A DNA stretch of 64,000 nt, from assembly GCF_007744515.1 (NCBI RefSeq), contig NZ_CP036268.1, forward strand, positions 3,270,712 to 3,334,711, in the 5' to 3' direction. The first letter of the stretch is position 1; each line of letters opens with the position of its first letter. Under the pieces are notes generated by a model. The model saw only the letters and a list, made by a program, of their open reading frames with translations. It made no database searches and was not told the DNA's origin. This document shows positions 18,387 to 27,066 of the stretch, in pieces. The translations under genes were made by a program, and so were the position numbers. The stretch is from Stratiformator vulcanicus. Lineage in GTDB: Bacteria; Planctomycetota; Planctomycetia; Planctomycetales; Planctomycetaceae.

Positions 18387-19508
18387 ATGAGCAACGAGAG
18401 CGGCAACACCGAATCTGACGGGCGGCACATCTGGGAATACACCGTCGTCCAAGACATCTTTTGGATCACGGCGATCGGGCTACTGATCTTCGCCGGGTTC
18501 TTAATGCGTGCGGTCGTCGTCCCGGTCTTGATCGCGTTCGGACTGGCCTACGCGCTGAACCCGGTCGTGTCGTGGGTTAAGAACACGACCGGGCAATCGC
18601 GAAGCTTGGCCGCGTTTGAAGTCGTCGCACTGCTGACCGCGATTTTTGTCGGCAGCCTTGTCATCGGAGTCCCAACTACGCTCAACGAAATCAGCGAGTT
18701 CGTGGTCAAATTTCCGGAATACACCGGGACGGCAGTCGACAGAATTGAAAAACTTGACGGCCCTGATTGGCTCAAGCAGAGCCTGCAACAAGTGACGGAA
18801 GACCCGCCGAAACCAAGGCAGGTCCTCGGCACACTGGGCGGCTATACGTCCGAGATGCTCGGCGTAACGCTTAGCTTTATCAGCCTGACGTTTTATCTGC
18901 TCTCCTGCCTCGCCCTCGTCCCCGTGTTGGTCTTCTTTTTCGCCAGCAGCCTCGACGAATGGATTCACTCCGCCCGCGATTTGATTCCATCGCAGCATCG
19001 CGACGAAGTCGTTGACATTGTCGCGAAGATGGACAACGCGGTCGGTAGCTTCTTAAGAGGTCGGCTCATCGCGATGGCTTTCCTGTGCGTCGGAATCTCG
19101 CTCGGCTGGCTATTTGTGGGAGTACCTTACGCGATCGTCTTAGGACTTCTCGCGGGCATCTTGGGAGCAGCGCCGTTCCTCTCCTACTTCATTTGGCCGC
19201 TGGCAATCGCCTTCTGCTACGCCGAATCAATGACTTCAGGAGAACCGATCGACTGGCTCTACGTGTTCGTTTGGCCGAGCCTCGTTTTTAATGCAGTCCA
19301 AATCATCGAGAACTACGTCATCACGCCTTGGGTGCAAAGCGAGTCAATGCAGATGCGGGCGGCCACGGTGCTGATCGTAATCTTCATGGGCGGCTCCATC
19401 GGCGGCATCTACGGTGTCCTACTCGCCCTGCCATTGGCGGGTTGCATTAAGGTCTTAATGATGGAAGCCGTATTGCCACGCTGGCGAAGTTGGGCGGAAG
19501 GGACGTAA
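18387..19508 (+). CDS. AI-2E/PerM family membrane transporter
   Basis: 373 residues with about eight membrane segments in the family pattern: two N-terminal helices (IFWITAIGLLIFAGFLM, VVVPVLIAFGLAYALNPVV), a long amphipathic loop (about 85-150), a further helix, and a C-terminal block with GLLAGILGAAPFLSYF and GGSIGGIYGVLLALPLAG. The family includes PerM, YdiK and TqsA; substrates vary (autoinducer-2, ions, small solutes), so none is assigned. The start ATG at 18387 is the only sensible one. Copy C of the hairpin repeat follows its stop by 12 nt. Confidence 0.85.
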   Translation: MSNESGNTESDGRHIWEYTVVQDIFWITAIGLLIFAGFLMRAVVVPVLIAFGLAYALNPVVSWVKNTTGQSRSLAAFEVVALLTAIFVGSLVIGVPTTLNEISEFVVKFPEYTGTAVDRIEKLDGPDWLKQSLQQVTEDPPKPRQVLGTLGGYTSEMLGVTLSFISLTFYLLSCLALVPVLVFFFASSLDEWIHSARDLIPSQHRDEVVDIVAKMDNAVGSFLRGRLIAMAFLCVGISLGWLFVGVPYAIVLGLLAGILGAAPFLSYFIWPLAIAFCYAESMTSGEPIDWLYVFVWPSLVFNAVQIIENYVITPWVQSESMQMRAATVLIVIFMGGSIGGIYGVLLALPLAGCIKVLMMEAVLPRWRSWAEGT

Positions 19509-19520
19509 AGAGTTCAATAA

Positions 19521-19551
19521 CGTAGGGCGGGCTGTGCCCGCCGATCGAGGC
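19521..19551 (+). repeat. REP-like hairpin repeat, copy C
   Basis: CGTAGGGCGGGC-TGT-GCCCGCC followed by GATCGAGGC. The first 23 nt equal copy A; the GATCGAGGC tail is shared with copy D in the same orientation, so C and D are direct repeats flanking the STN-domain gene. Confidence 0.7.
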
Positions 19552-19558
19552 CTATGCT

Positions 19559-20329
19559 CTAATCACCTGCACTGGAATCGAAAGGAATTTCCGAATCGAG
19601 ACGACTTTCCCTACATTCGCAAGGCTCTATATCTCGTTCGGGCAGGTTGTTTCGTTGTATCACCTTTGCCTGCTCCGCCATTAATTCCAAGAGTTCGGCG
19701 ACTTCTCGCTGACAGGGCTGTGTTTGAGTTAGCTGCATCGTCCCGCGAAAAAACCGCATTCGCCCGCCGGCGCCGTCAAGTTTCCGCCAAGGACCGCTTG
19801 ACGCAGCGTATAGATAACATCGGATGTCCTGCCGACTGAAGCCGCTCTCGATGAGGTCAGCAACATTAACAAGGTGCGTTTCATAGAAATCGCAACTTGC
19901 AGCGTTCGTCAGCGCGAATCCCCGTCTCTCGGCGATGATTTGCCAACCCGAGATTTCATCGCTCCCCCAAATGTCGGCGATCGAAATGTCTGGCCAATCA
20001 ACGGAAAACTCTTCCTCAATTGAGAGCCCGTGGTCGACGACCGCCTGTTGATCAATTCGTATAGCAACATCAAATTGCTCAGCGATCGAATCTGCGAGCT
20101 TGATGATTGATGCATTGTTTATTTTTAAAGCGACACGCGTCCCCATAATATTTTCGAGGCGTTGCCGGTCGTGACGGTAGAGAATTCGCCTCGCCTCGGG
20201 CTGCTTACCTTCCTCCGAAGAGCCAATCGGGCGAAGTGAGACCGTCTGGACGACATCGGTCCTTTCATCCCCATAGAGGACATCGGTCGACATCGAAATC
20301 AAAACGAGTACGTAAAGAAATCGAGACAT
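19559..20329 (-). CDS. Secreted protein with STN/secretin-like domain
   Basis: 256 residues from the ATG at 20327-20329, with a short signal peptide (MSRFLYVLVLISMSTDVLYG). Residues about 60-150 match the layout of secretin/TonB short N-terminal (STN) domains: ALKINNASIIKLADSIAEQFDVAIRID, a strand-rich middle, then FALTNAASC leading into THLVNVADLI. Planctomycetes have many such periplasmic proteins of unknown role. The C-terminal part holds a CECRES cysteine pair. An upstream ATG at 20351-20353 is possible. The gene is bounded by direct copies C and D of a hairpin repeat, and appears somewhat AT-richer than its neighbours, which may mark mobility. Confidence 0.65.
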   Translation of the reverse strand: MSRFLYVLVLISMSTDVLYGDERTDVVQTVSLRPIGSSEEGKQPEARRILYRHDRQRLENIMGTRVALKINNASIIKLADSIAEQFDVAIRIDQQAVVDHGLSIEEEFSVDWPDISIADIWGSDEISGWQIIAERRGFALTNAASCDFYETHLVNVADLIESGFSRQDIRCYLYAASSGPWRKLDGAGGRMRFFRGTMQLTQTQPCQREVAELLELMAEQAKVIQRNNLPERDIEPCECRESRLDSEIPFDSSAGD

Positions 20330-20376
20330 TTCAGGCGATCGAGGCTTGAGCATGGTGGATTTCAAGCGGGCGTTGC

Positions 20377-20402
20377 GGCGGGTACAGCCCGCCGATCGAG
20401 GC
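20377..20402 (+). repeat. REP-like hairpin repeat, copy D
   Basis: GGCGGGT-ACA-GCCCGCC followed by GATCGAGGC, a direct repeat of copy C differing mainly in the loop. It lies between the start of the STN gene and the end of the diheme cytochrome gene. Confidence 0.65.
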
Positions 20403-20403
20403 T

Positions 20404-21783
20404 TTAGAGGGTCTTCAAATACTCCAACACCGCCACCTTCTCATTCTCGCTTAATCGCGACGGATAATCGTGCCCGTCGGCACTGTAACCGAATTTCGTC
20501 GTGTCGACGTACTCCCGCTTTTCATCCGTTCGGCGGTCCTCTGCGGGAATTGAATCGAAGGACTCGATCTTAAAGCCGACCTGTTCTCGATTAAACTTGG
20601 TCGATTTACGCCGCCACACCTTCGGTCGTTCTTCCGGATGCAGCAGATGCCACAGCGTCGGGACCGAACCGTTGTGGAGATACGGCGCCGAGGCCCAAAT
20701 CCCGTCGAGGGGCGGGGCGATGTAGCCGGCGGGATCGGGAATCACCTCGTCTTTTCCGTAGCGGCTCATCCAGCTCTTTGAGAGATGGGCTCGGTGGTCG
20801 GTCGTCATCGCGTCGAAGCGAACGCGGTCGGTACCTAGATCGTCGATCGGCACGACGCGTTCCTGATACGTCCAGTCGTCGCCGTAGGTGCCGTGACACT
20901 CCGCGCAGTTGTTTTCGAAGACGACCTGTCCGCGGCCGGCGAGTTTCCGATCGATCTCATACGGGAACTTTGGCGGCTCGATTGACTCAATATAGGCAAG
21001 GATGTCGCGAAAGTCGTCCTCCCACGAGTAGATCGTTTCGCGGTCGTTCTTGGGAATGAGCGTGAATTGCACGAGCATCCGATGATTTTTCGGCGCGAAG
21101 CCATCGTAGTACAGGCGAGACTTCTTCTTGAGATTCCACCAAGCCGGGGCATCCAAGAAGTGATGCACGTGGGGCCGGGTGTCGCGGGAAGTGTCGACCG
21201 ACATATCGGGATTGCGGATGCCGTCGAGAATCACGCCGAAGATGACGGCGTTCGTCGTGCCGCGTGAGCCGCCAAGCGGCAGGTTGAGTTGCGCCAGGTC
21301 AAGATGCGATAACGGTTTCAGCTTGGCGAGTTTCGTCGCCCGCACATCCCTCACGAGGGCTGCGAGGTCGAGTTCGGTATTGGCGAGGCCGGGGATCACC
21401 TTTTCGTCGACCGCGCCGCCGTGGCACGCAAAGCAATTCATGGCGTGGCCGCCGTTCTCCGTCGGCACCCAGCCGAGCAGGCGACTATCATCTTCCGGCC
21501 CCTGATGCAGACCGTATCGATCACGAATCATGCGAAGTCGTGACTTTTCGGTCGCAGTTTCTGCCTTGGAGCGGTCCGGCTCGGGCCATTGCTTCCAGAG
21601 GTCCTTGAAGACGGAATCGTCGAAGTCGTTCGGTAAGAAAGCCTTCGTCCGAAGTGTCCGATAGCCTCGCTCGGCGGCCGAGGCAGCGTCGTCCGCGGAG
21701 CAAGTCGCAGACGAACATGCCACCAACAGCACGGCGAGCGAGGCGAAAACTGATAAGTCCTTCAATTGTTCCGGGCGGTGCAT
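20404..21783 (-). CDS. Diheme cytochrome c, probable lipoprotein
   Basis: 459 residues. The N-terminus [23 protein letters not shown] has a lipobox-like LVAC ending at Cys23, so lipid anchoring is likely. Two heme motifs are seen: CFACH (117-121) in [13 protein letters not shown], and CAECH in [15 protein letters not shown]. The C-terminal [26 protein letters not shown] is the signature of diheme peroxidase-like and RoxA-like cytochromes. The family covers electron-transfer, peroxidase and rubber-oxygenase-like proteins; the activity here is undecided. The ATG at 21781-21783 is chosen for the signal; one at 21810 is possible. It is divergent from nadA. Confidence 0.82.
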   Translation of the reverse strand: MHRPEQLKDLSVFASLAVLLVACSSATCSADDAASAAERGYRTLRTKAFLPNDFDDSVFKDLWKQWPEPDRSKAETATEKSRLRMIRDRYGLHQGPEDDSRLLGWVPTENGGHAMNCFACHGGAVDEKVIPGLANTELDLAALVRDVRATKLAKLKPLSHLDLAQLNLPLGGSRGTTNAVIFGVILDGIRNPDMSVDTSRDTRPHVHHFLDAPAWWNLKKKSRLYYDGFAPKNHRMLVQFTLIPKNDRETIYSWEDDFRDILAYIESIEPPKFPYEIDRKLAGRGQVVFENNCAECHGTYGDDWTYQERVVPIDDLGTDRVRFDAMTTDHRAHLSKSWMSRYGKDEVIPDPAGYIAPPLDGIWASAPYLHNGSVPTLWHLLHPEERPKVWRRKSTKFNREQVGFKIESFDSIPAEDRRTDEKREYVDTTKFGYSADGHDYPSRLSENEKVAVLEYLKTL

Positions 21784-21964
21784 ATTGATCCGTCGGCAAC
21801 GCTGTTTCATGTTCAGATTTGTCGAGCAGACCATTGTAGGCGGCGGCGGCGGCTCGTCTCCCCTCAAGTTCGGCAACTCGACTTCGTCGCTCCTAACCGC
21901 AAGAATAGCGATTGAACAACTAGAGTACTTCAACTCAGCCCCTTTGCGTCTCCAGGGACTCGCG

Positions 21965-22960
21965 ATGTCCACCCCACTGCAAGTCGTCGACCCATCTCAC
22001 GTGATCGAAGAGGACCCGCTCGCCCTGATGGACGAGATCGAGGAACTCAAAGAGCGTGAGGACGCGACGATTCTCGCTCACTACTACGTCGACGGCGAAA
22101 TACAGGACATTGCCGATTTCTGCGGCGACAGCCTGCAGCTCGCCCGCGACGCGACGACCGTCGAGACCGGAACGATCGTGTTCAGCGGCGTTCACTTTAT
22201 GGCGGAGTCGGCGAAGATCCTGAACCCCGAGAAACGGGTTCTGCTGCCGGACATGCTGGCAGGATGCTCGCTGGCCGAAAGCTGTCAGCCGAAGCCGCTG
22301 GCAAAGATGCAGGCCGAGTTGAGGGCGGCGGGTAGGGACATCGTCACCGTGGCCTACATCAACACCTCGGCGGCGGTGAAATCGCTTTGCGACTGGATCG
22401 TGACGAGCGGCAATGCCCGCGAGATCGTGGAGAAAGTCCCGGACGAAAAGGAAATCCTGTTCGTTCCGGATCAGCACCTCGGGCGATATCTCGAAGAGGT
22501 GACGGGGCGAAAAATGATCCTGTGGCCCGGCTCGTGCATGGTCCACGAAATTTTTAGCCTGCAGGACCTGCAGCGGGCGAAGAAGCGAAATCCCGAAAGC
22601 ATCGTGATCGCCCACCCGGAGTGCCCGCAGAATATCCTTGAAGTCAGCGACTTCATCGGTGGCACCGAAAAGATGCGTCGGCACGTGATGTCGATCGAGG
22701 AACCGAAGACATTCCTCGTGGCGACCGAGGCGGCGATGATCCATCCGCTCGCCAAATCGGCCCCGCAACACGAGTTCGTCCCGGTGCCGGGGATCATGGC
22801 CTCGACCGGGGAAACCTGCGCGTGCAACCGCTGCCCCCACATGGCCCGCAACACGCTGCAAAAGGTCCGCGACTGTCTCAAACACGGCCAGCCGGAGATC
22901 GCCTGGCAGGATTACTTCGCCGATGCAAAGGAAGTTCTCACGCGAAGTCTGCTACGCTAG
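21965..22960 (+). CDS. nadA: Quinolinate synthase
   Basis: 331 residues of the NadA family. It makes quinolinate from iminoaspartate and dihydroxyacetone phosphate in NAD synthesis. Diagnostic blocks are [39 protein letters not shown], and the [4Fe-4S] cysteines: one in [10 protein letters not shown], one in WPGSCMVHE or HPECPQ, and one in CACNRCPHM. The ATG at 21965 lies just after AGGGACTCGCG and yields the usual N-terminus; the upstream open frame is not conserved-looking. No nadB or nadC is visible nearby. Confidence 0.95.
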   Translation: MSTPLQVVDPSHVIEEDPLALMDEIEELKEREDATILAHYYVDGEIQDIADFCGDSLQLARDATTVETGTIVFSGVHFMAESAKILNPEKRVLLPDMLAGCSLAESCQPKPLAKMQAELRAAGRDIVTVAYINTSAAVKSLCDWIVTSGNAREIVEKVPDEKEILFVPDQHLGRYLEEVTGRKMILWPGSCMVHEIFSLQDLQRAKKRNPESIVIAHPECPQNILEVSDFIGGTEKMRRHVMSIEEPKTFLVATEAAMIHPLAKSAPQHEFVPVPGIMASTGETCACNRCPHMARNTLQKVRDCLKHGQPEIAWQDYFADAKEVLTRSLLR

Positions 22961-23007
22961 AACTCGCGGAGCCCTGTTTGAGTTTGAACGTCAGGAGCCA
23001 ACGAGTG

Positions 23008-23259
23008 ATGCCGACCCAAGAGCTGCTTGATGACTTTTACAGCTTTGCGCAGGGGCGAATCTCCGATAGCTCGGTGAATCTTTCGCTCGATGATATCTAT
23101 CAACTGTGGCGGTCTCGCAAACCAACTCCCGACGAGCTATCGAATTCGATCGAGGCGGTCTCGCAGGCTTACAGTGACCACGAACAGGGCGACGAAGGTG
23201 AGCCGGCCGAGGAGGCGCTTCGCACGATTTGCGCGGAACTCGGGTTGGTCATCGATTGA
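23008..23259 (+). CDS. Antitoxin of a type II toxin-antitoxin pair
   Basis: 83 residues, acidic, helical, without a recognisable DNA-binding signature, but with the pattern of small planctomycete antitoxins: LLDDFYSFAQGRI, LSLDDIYQLWRSRKPTPDEL, then a variable acidic tail. A CAGGAG site precedes the ATG at 23008. Its TGA overlaps the toxin's ATG (TGATG), so the pair is translationally coupled with the antitoxin first. It presumably binds and neutralises the toxin and may repress the operon. Confidence 0.75.
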   Translation: MPTQELLDDFYSFAQGRISDSSVNLSLDDIYQLWRSRKPTPDELSNSIEAVSQAYSDHEQGDEGEPAEEALRTICAELGLVID

Positions 23260-23576
23260 TGTATGAGCTGAGGACGCTGCGTCGCGCGAGTGTCGAAATT
23301 CGACACCACCTGGAATTCCTGTCGGGACGCTCGAAGCGAGGGGCCGAAGCTTGGGCCCGAGCTCTCGATAAGACTTTTCTGCGCTTGAAGGAATCGGTTC
23401 ACGCATTCCCGCTAGCTGCCGAAGATGCGCATGTCACTTTTGCCGTCCAAGAGGCCCTGTTCAAAACTCGGCGTGGCCTTATTTACCGAATCCTCTTCAC
23501 CATTGCCGGCGGGCAGGTTTTGATTTTGAGCGTCCGTGGCCCCGGCCAAGATTTTCTGACGAAGAACGATTTTTGA
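23259..23576 (+). CDS. RelE/ParE-family toxin
   Basis: 105 residues of the RelE/ParE fold: an N-terminal helix pair (RRASVEIRHHLEFL, AEAWARALDKTFLRLKESV), then FPLAAEDA and strands with KTRRGLIYRILFTI and VLILSVRGPGQDFL. The RGLIYRILF/VLILSVRG block is the classic ParE-like core. RelE members cleave ribosome-bound mRNA and ParE members poison gyrase; the sequence does not decide which. The start overlaps the antitoxin stop. It is a standard chromosomal TA module with no mobile element in sight. Confidence 0.82.
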   Translation: MYELRTLRRASVEIRHHLEFLSGRSKRGAEAWARALDKTFLRLKESVHAFPLAAEDAHVTFAVQEALFKTRRGLIYRILFTIAGGQVLILSVRGPGQDFLTKNDF

Positions 23577-23695
23577 AGGTCGACAGGAACCTGCATGTTG
23601 AGTCTGACCGAGAGAATTAAAACGAACTCACTCCGCTCATGCGCCTGCGGAAGATATGCTGTTTCGATTCCCACTTACTCCAAATTGTCCTCGCC

Positions 23696-24166
23696 ATGAG
23701 CGATTTTCCCGAGCCAACCAAATCGACAATTGGTTGGCGTGAATGGGTCGGCCTGCCGGACGTCGGCATCAAACGGATCAAGGCGAAGGTCGATAGCGGA
23801 GCCCGCTCGTCGTCGTTGCACGCGTTCCGCACAGAGGATTTCGACCGCGACGGCGAGCATTGGATCCGCTTTTGGATACACCCGATCCAGCGGCACGACG
23901 AAATTGTCGTCGAAGCTGAAGCGCCCGTCATGGAGTTCCGTTCGGTTCGCAGTTCGAGCGGCGAATCCGAAATACGACCGGTGATCCTGACGACGGTCAA
24001 TCTGCACGGCGAGCGATACCAGGTCGAGTTGACGTTGACGAATCGCGAGAAGATGGGTTTCCGCATGCTGCTGGGTCGAGAAGCCTTCCGCGGAAGATTC
24101 TTGCTCGACGCAGGTCGCTCCTATCTTGGCGGGAAGCCGAAGCGACGACGAAGACGCACCACGTGA
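23696..24166 (+). CDS. rimB: RimB-like ATP-dependent zinc protease / retropepsin-like protein (DUF785)
   Basis: 156 residues. The retropepsin-like motif KVDSGARSSSLHA (catalytic-type DSGA) lies near residue 33, followed by RPVILTTVNLHGERYQVELTLTNREKMGFRMLLGREAF, the signature block of the RimB/DUF785 family. In Pseudomonas, RimB removes the polyglutamate tail that RimK adds to ribosomal protein S6. The adjacent rimK homologue starts 28 nt downstream, so they form an add/remove pair in one operon. A basic tail (KPKRRRRRTT) ends the protein. The ATG at 23696 gives the family start. Confidence 0.87.
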   Translation: MSDFPEPTKSTIGWREWVGLPDVGIKRIKAKVDSGARSSSLHAFRTEDFDRDGEHWIRFWIHPIQRHDEIVVEAEAPVMEFRSVRSSSGESEIRPVILTTVNLHGERYQVELTLTNREKMGFRMLLGREAFRGRFLLDAGRSYLGGKPKRRRRRTT

Positions 24167-24193
24167 CTTCTTACATGGAAGCAGAGTGATCTT

Positions 24194-25429
24194 ATGAAGC
24201 TCGCGATCCTATCGCGGAGCCCGACCTGTTACAGCACGCGCCGCTTGAGAGAAGCGGTCGAGCAGCGCGGCCACAAAGCCAAGGTGCTCAATACCCTGAA
24301 ATTTGCCATCGATTTGGAGGAAGGAGAACCCGACCTCTATTTCAATCAGAAGTCGCTGTCACATTACGATGCCGTGCTGCCCAGGGTCGGCGGGTCGGTC
24401 ACCTATTTCGGCACCGCCGTCGTTCGGCAGTTCGAGCAGATGGACGTCTACTGCGCGAACTCTTCGGCCGGAATCGTGAACTCTCGCGACAAACTCCGCT
24501 GCCTGCAAATTCTCAGTCGACACAAAATCGGCATACCGGAGTCGGTTTTCGTCAACGACAAGAAGGATGTCCTACCGGCGATTGAACGGGTCGGCGGTGC
24601 TCCGGTCATCATCAAGCTGCTGCAGGGAACGCAGGGCATCGGCGTGCTGTTGGCGGAGTCGGTAAAGACGGCCGAGTCAATCGTCGAACTGCTTCGCAGC
24701 CAGAAGCAGGACGTGCTGATTCAGAAGTTCGTTTCTGAAAGCAAAGGGAAGGACATTCGAGCCTTCGTGGTGGGCGATCAGGTCGTCGCCGCGATGCGAC
24801 GGGTCGCTCAGGGGCAGGAGTTCCGCAGCAACGTCCACCGCGGCGGAGTCACCGAGCCGGTCGAATTGGCCGAGGAATACCGCGAAGCGGCGTTGCGGGC
24901 GACGCAGATTCTGGGATTGAAGGTCGCGGGCGTCGACATGCTTGAGAGCAACGCCGGACCGCAGATCATGGAGGTCAATTCCTCGCCGGGTCTCGAAGGC
25001 ATCGAACGCTGCACACAGCTCGACATTGCCGGGGCGATCATCGACTACATCGCCGCGCAGGTGAATTTCCCCGAAATCGACCTGCGGCAGCGGCTCACCG
25101 TCAGCAAGGGCTACGGCGTGACCGAGATCATGATCCCCGAAGGCTCCGACTACATCGGCAAAACGATTCAGGAATCGGGACTTCGCGAGCGGGACATCAA
25201 CGTGCTCACGCTCTATCGCAACACCAGCGTCATTCCGAACCCCCGAGCCGACCGCACGTTGGAGCCGGGCGATCGGCTGCTGTGCTTCGGCAAGATGGAA
25301 TGGATGAAAGACCTTGTTCCCGCCAAGACGCGGAAGAAACGGAAGTTCAAGATCAAGCCGCTGCCGGAACTTCCCGTCGCCGACGAGGTGCAGGAGTCGG
25401 ACGAGAACGCCGCAACCGACGAAAAGTAG
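24194..25429 (+). CDS. rimK: RimK-family ATP-grasp ligase fused to a C-terminal TrkA-C (RCK_C) domain
   Basis: 411 residues. Residues 1-295 are RimK: MKLAILSRSPTCYSTRRL, PRVGGSVTYFGTAVVRQFEQ, KLLQGTQGIGVLLAE (ATP-grasp loop), DIRAFVVGDQVVAAMRR and IMEVNSSPGLEGIE (Mg ligands Glu and Asn). Residues about 305-375 (VTEIMIPEGSDYIGKTIQESGLRERDINVLTLYR through LEPGDRLLCFG) form an RCK_C domain, normally the ligand-binding half of K+ channel regulators, and a basic then acidic tail follows. RimK adds glutamates to the C-terminus of ribosomal protein S6; in Pseudomonas it is controlled by cyclic-di-GMP. The fused domain could bind a small ligand that tunes the ligase. It forms an operon with rimB. Confidence 0.88.
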   Translation: MKLAILSRSPTCYSTRRLREAVEQRGHKAKVLNTLKFAIDLEEGEPDLYFNQKSLSHYDAVLPRVGGSVTYFGTAVVRQFEQMDVYCANSSAGIVNSRDKLRCLQILSRHKIGIPESVFVNDKKDVLPAIERVGGAPVIIKLLQGTQGIGVLLAESVKTAESIVELLRSQKQDVLIQKFVSESKGKDIRAFVVGDQVVAAMRRVAQGQEFRSNVHRGGVTEPVELAEEYREAALRATQILGLKVAGVDMLESNAGPQIMEVNSSPGLEGIERCTQLDIAGAIIDYIAAQVNFPEIDLRQRLTVSKGYGVTEIMIPEGSDYIGKTIQESGLRERDINVLTLYRNTSVIPNPRADRTLEPGDRLLCFGKMEWMKDLVPAKTRKKRKFKIKPLPELPVADEVQESDENAATDEK

Positions 25430-25544
25430 CGTCGCTTCGCGTTGTTTCGGCAGCCGCGTGCCTGTGTTATAAACGGCACTGGAGTCCGATTCGCGTCTTA
25501 GCGCTTCGGCTTCGGTGTCTGAACTTTCTGCAGGATTTTTAACT

Positions 25545-27041
25545 ATGTCAACGGTTATGCCGGCGGGGTCAGCACCCGCCGCCACCTCAGAGTCGATCGG
25601 CCATTATCTCGGTGGCGATCGGGTGACGAATTTCGGAAGCGGTGCGTCGATCGACGTCACATCGCCGCTTGATGGTTCCGCACTCGGGACGCTCGTTGCC
25701 GCGACCGCGGACGATGTCGACCGGGCCGTCGCGACGGCGTCTGAGGCATTCAAATTATGGGGCGCGACACCGCTGAAAGATCGCGTGCAGCCGCTATTTC
25801 GCTTCAAGCAGCTCGTCGAAGAAAACATCGACGAGCTCGCCGCGATCGTGACGGCCGAGAACGGCAAGACGATCGCTGAATCGGAAGCCGGTATTCGAAA
25901 AGGTCTCGAAGTCGTCGAGTACGCGACTTCGCTGCCGTCGCTGATGCGGGGAGGGCTGCTTGAAGTCAGCCGAGGTGTCGACTGTTTCGAGCGGCGCGAT
26001 CCGCTCGGTGTTGTCGCCGGAATCACGCCGTTTAACTTTCCGGCGATGGTTCCGATGTGGATGTACCCGATCGCGATCGCCTGCGGAAATACGTTCATCT
26101 TAAAGCCGTCCGAGCAGGTCCCGCTGACGCAGCTCAGAATGGCAGAGCTATTCAAAGACGCTGGCCTGCCCGATGGCGTATTCAACGTCGTGCAGGGAGA
26201 TCGCGGAACGGTCGAGGCCTTGCTCGATCACGAAGGCATCGCCGCCGCCGCATTCGTGGGATCGACGAAGGTCGCCAAAGCCGTCTACGACCGCGGCTCG
26301 AATGCCGGCAAGCGAGTTCTGGCGTTGGGCGGAGCAAAGAATCACCTCGTGGTCGTGCCGGACGCCGATCCGGACATTACCGCAAGAAATGTCGTCTCCT
26401 CCGCGACCGGATGTGCCGGGCAACGATGCATGGCGGCAAGCGTTCTAATCACTGTGGGCGACTGCGACTCGATTCTCGACAAGATCGCCGAGACGATGGA
26501 TCGGATCGTGCCGGGTGAGAATATGGGGGCCATCATCAATTCGGCCGCGAAAGAGCGGATCGAAGGGTACATCTCGCGAGCGGAATCCGACGGGGCGACC
26601 CTCAAACTCGACGGTCGCGGCGCGACGGTCGCTGGCAAAGAGGGCGGACACTACGTCGGTGCGACGCTGATTGAAGGTGTCGACCGGGAACATCCGGCAG
26701 CCTGCGACGAAATCTTCGGCCCCGTACTAACCGTACTGCGGGTCGATACGCTCGATGAAGCACTGGAGATTGAGAACTCCAATCCATACGGCAATGCGGC
26801 TTCGATCTACACCACCAGCGGAGCAACGGCCCGTTACTTCGAAGAAAGAGCCTCAGCGGGCATGATCGGCATCAACATCGGCGTGCCGGTCCCACGCGAA
26901 CCGTTCTCGTTCGGTGGCTGGAACGACTCGAAGTTCGGGGCGGGCGACATCACCGGTGACGACGGCTTCGCCTTCTGGTCGAAGCGGAAGAAGATCACCG
27001 AAAAGTGGTCGGCGTCCGGTGCGAAAAACTGGATGAGCTGA
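25545..27041 (+). CDS. mmsA: Methylmalonate-semialdehyde dehydrogenase (CoA-acylating)
   Basis: 498 residues of the aldehyde dehydrogenase superfamily, MMSDH subgroup. Catalytic Cys294 lies in GCAGQRCMA, with VAGITPFNFPAMVPMWMYPIA and EQVPLTQLRMAELFKDAGLPDGVFNVVQG typical of MmsA/IolA. It oxidises methylmalonate or malonate semialdehyde to propionyl- or acetyl-CoA. The ATG at 25545 starts after a weak site. It is 25 nt from the uronate dehydrogenase gene, so the three following genes probably share a transcript. In that context it may handle a semialdehyde from sugar-acid breakdown, which is inference. Confidence 0.9.
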   Translation: MSTVMPAGSAPAATSESIGHYLGGDRVTNFGSGASIDVTSPLDGSALGTLVAATADDVDRAVATASEAFKLWGATPLKDRVQPLFRFKQLVEENIDELAAIVTAENGKTIAESEAGIRKGLEVVEYATSLPSLMRGGLLEVSRGVDCFERRDPLGVVAGITPFNFPAMVPMWMYPIAIACGNTFILKPSEQVPLTQLRMAELFKDAGLPDGVFNVVQGDRGTVEALLDHEGIAAAAFVGSTKVAKAVYDRGSNAGKRVLALGGAKNHLVVVPDADPDITARNVVSSATGCAGQRCMAASVLITVGDCDSILDKIAETMDRIVPGENMGAIINSAAKERIEGYISRAESDGATLKLDGRGATVAGKEGGHYVGATLIEGVDREHPAACDEIFGPVLTVLRVDTLDEALEIENSNPYGNAASIYTTSGATARYFEERASAGMIGINIGVPVPREPFSFGGWNDSKFGAGDITGDDGFAFWSKRKKITEKWSASGAKNWMS

Positions 27042-27066
27042 CATCCCGATCGAGAGTCACTCACCC

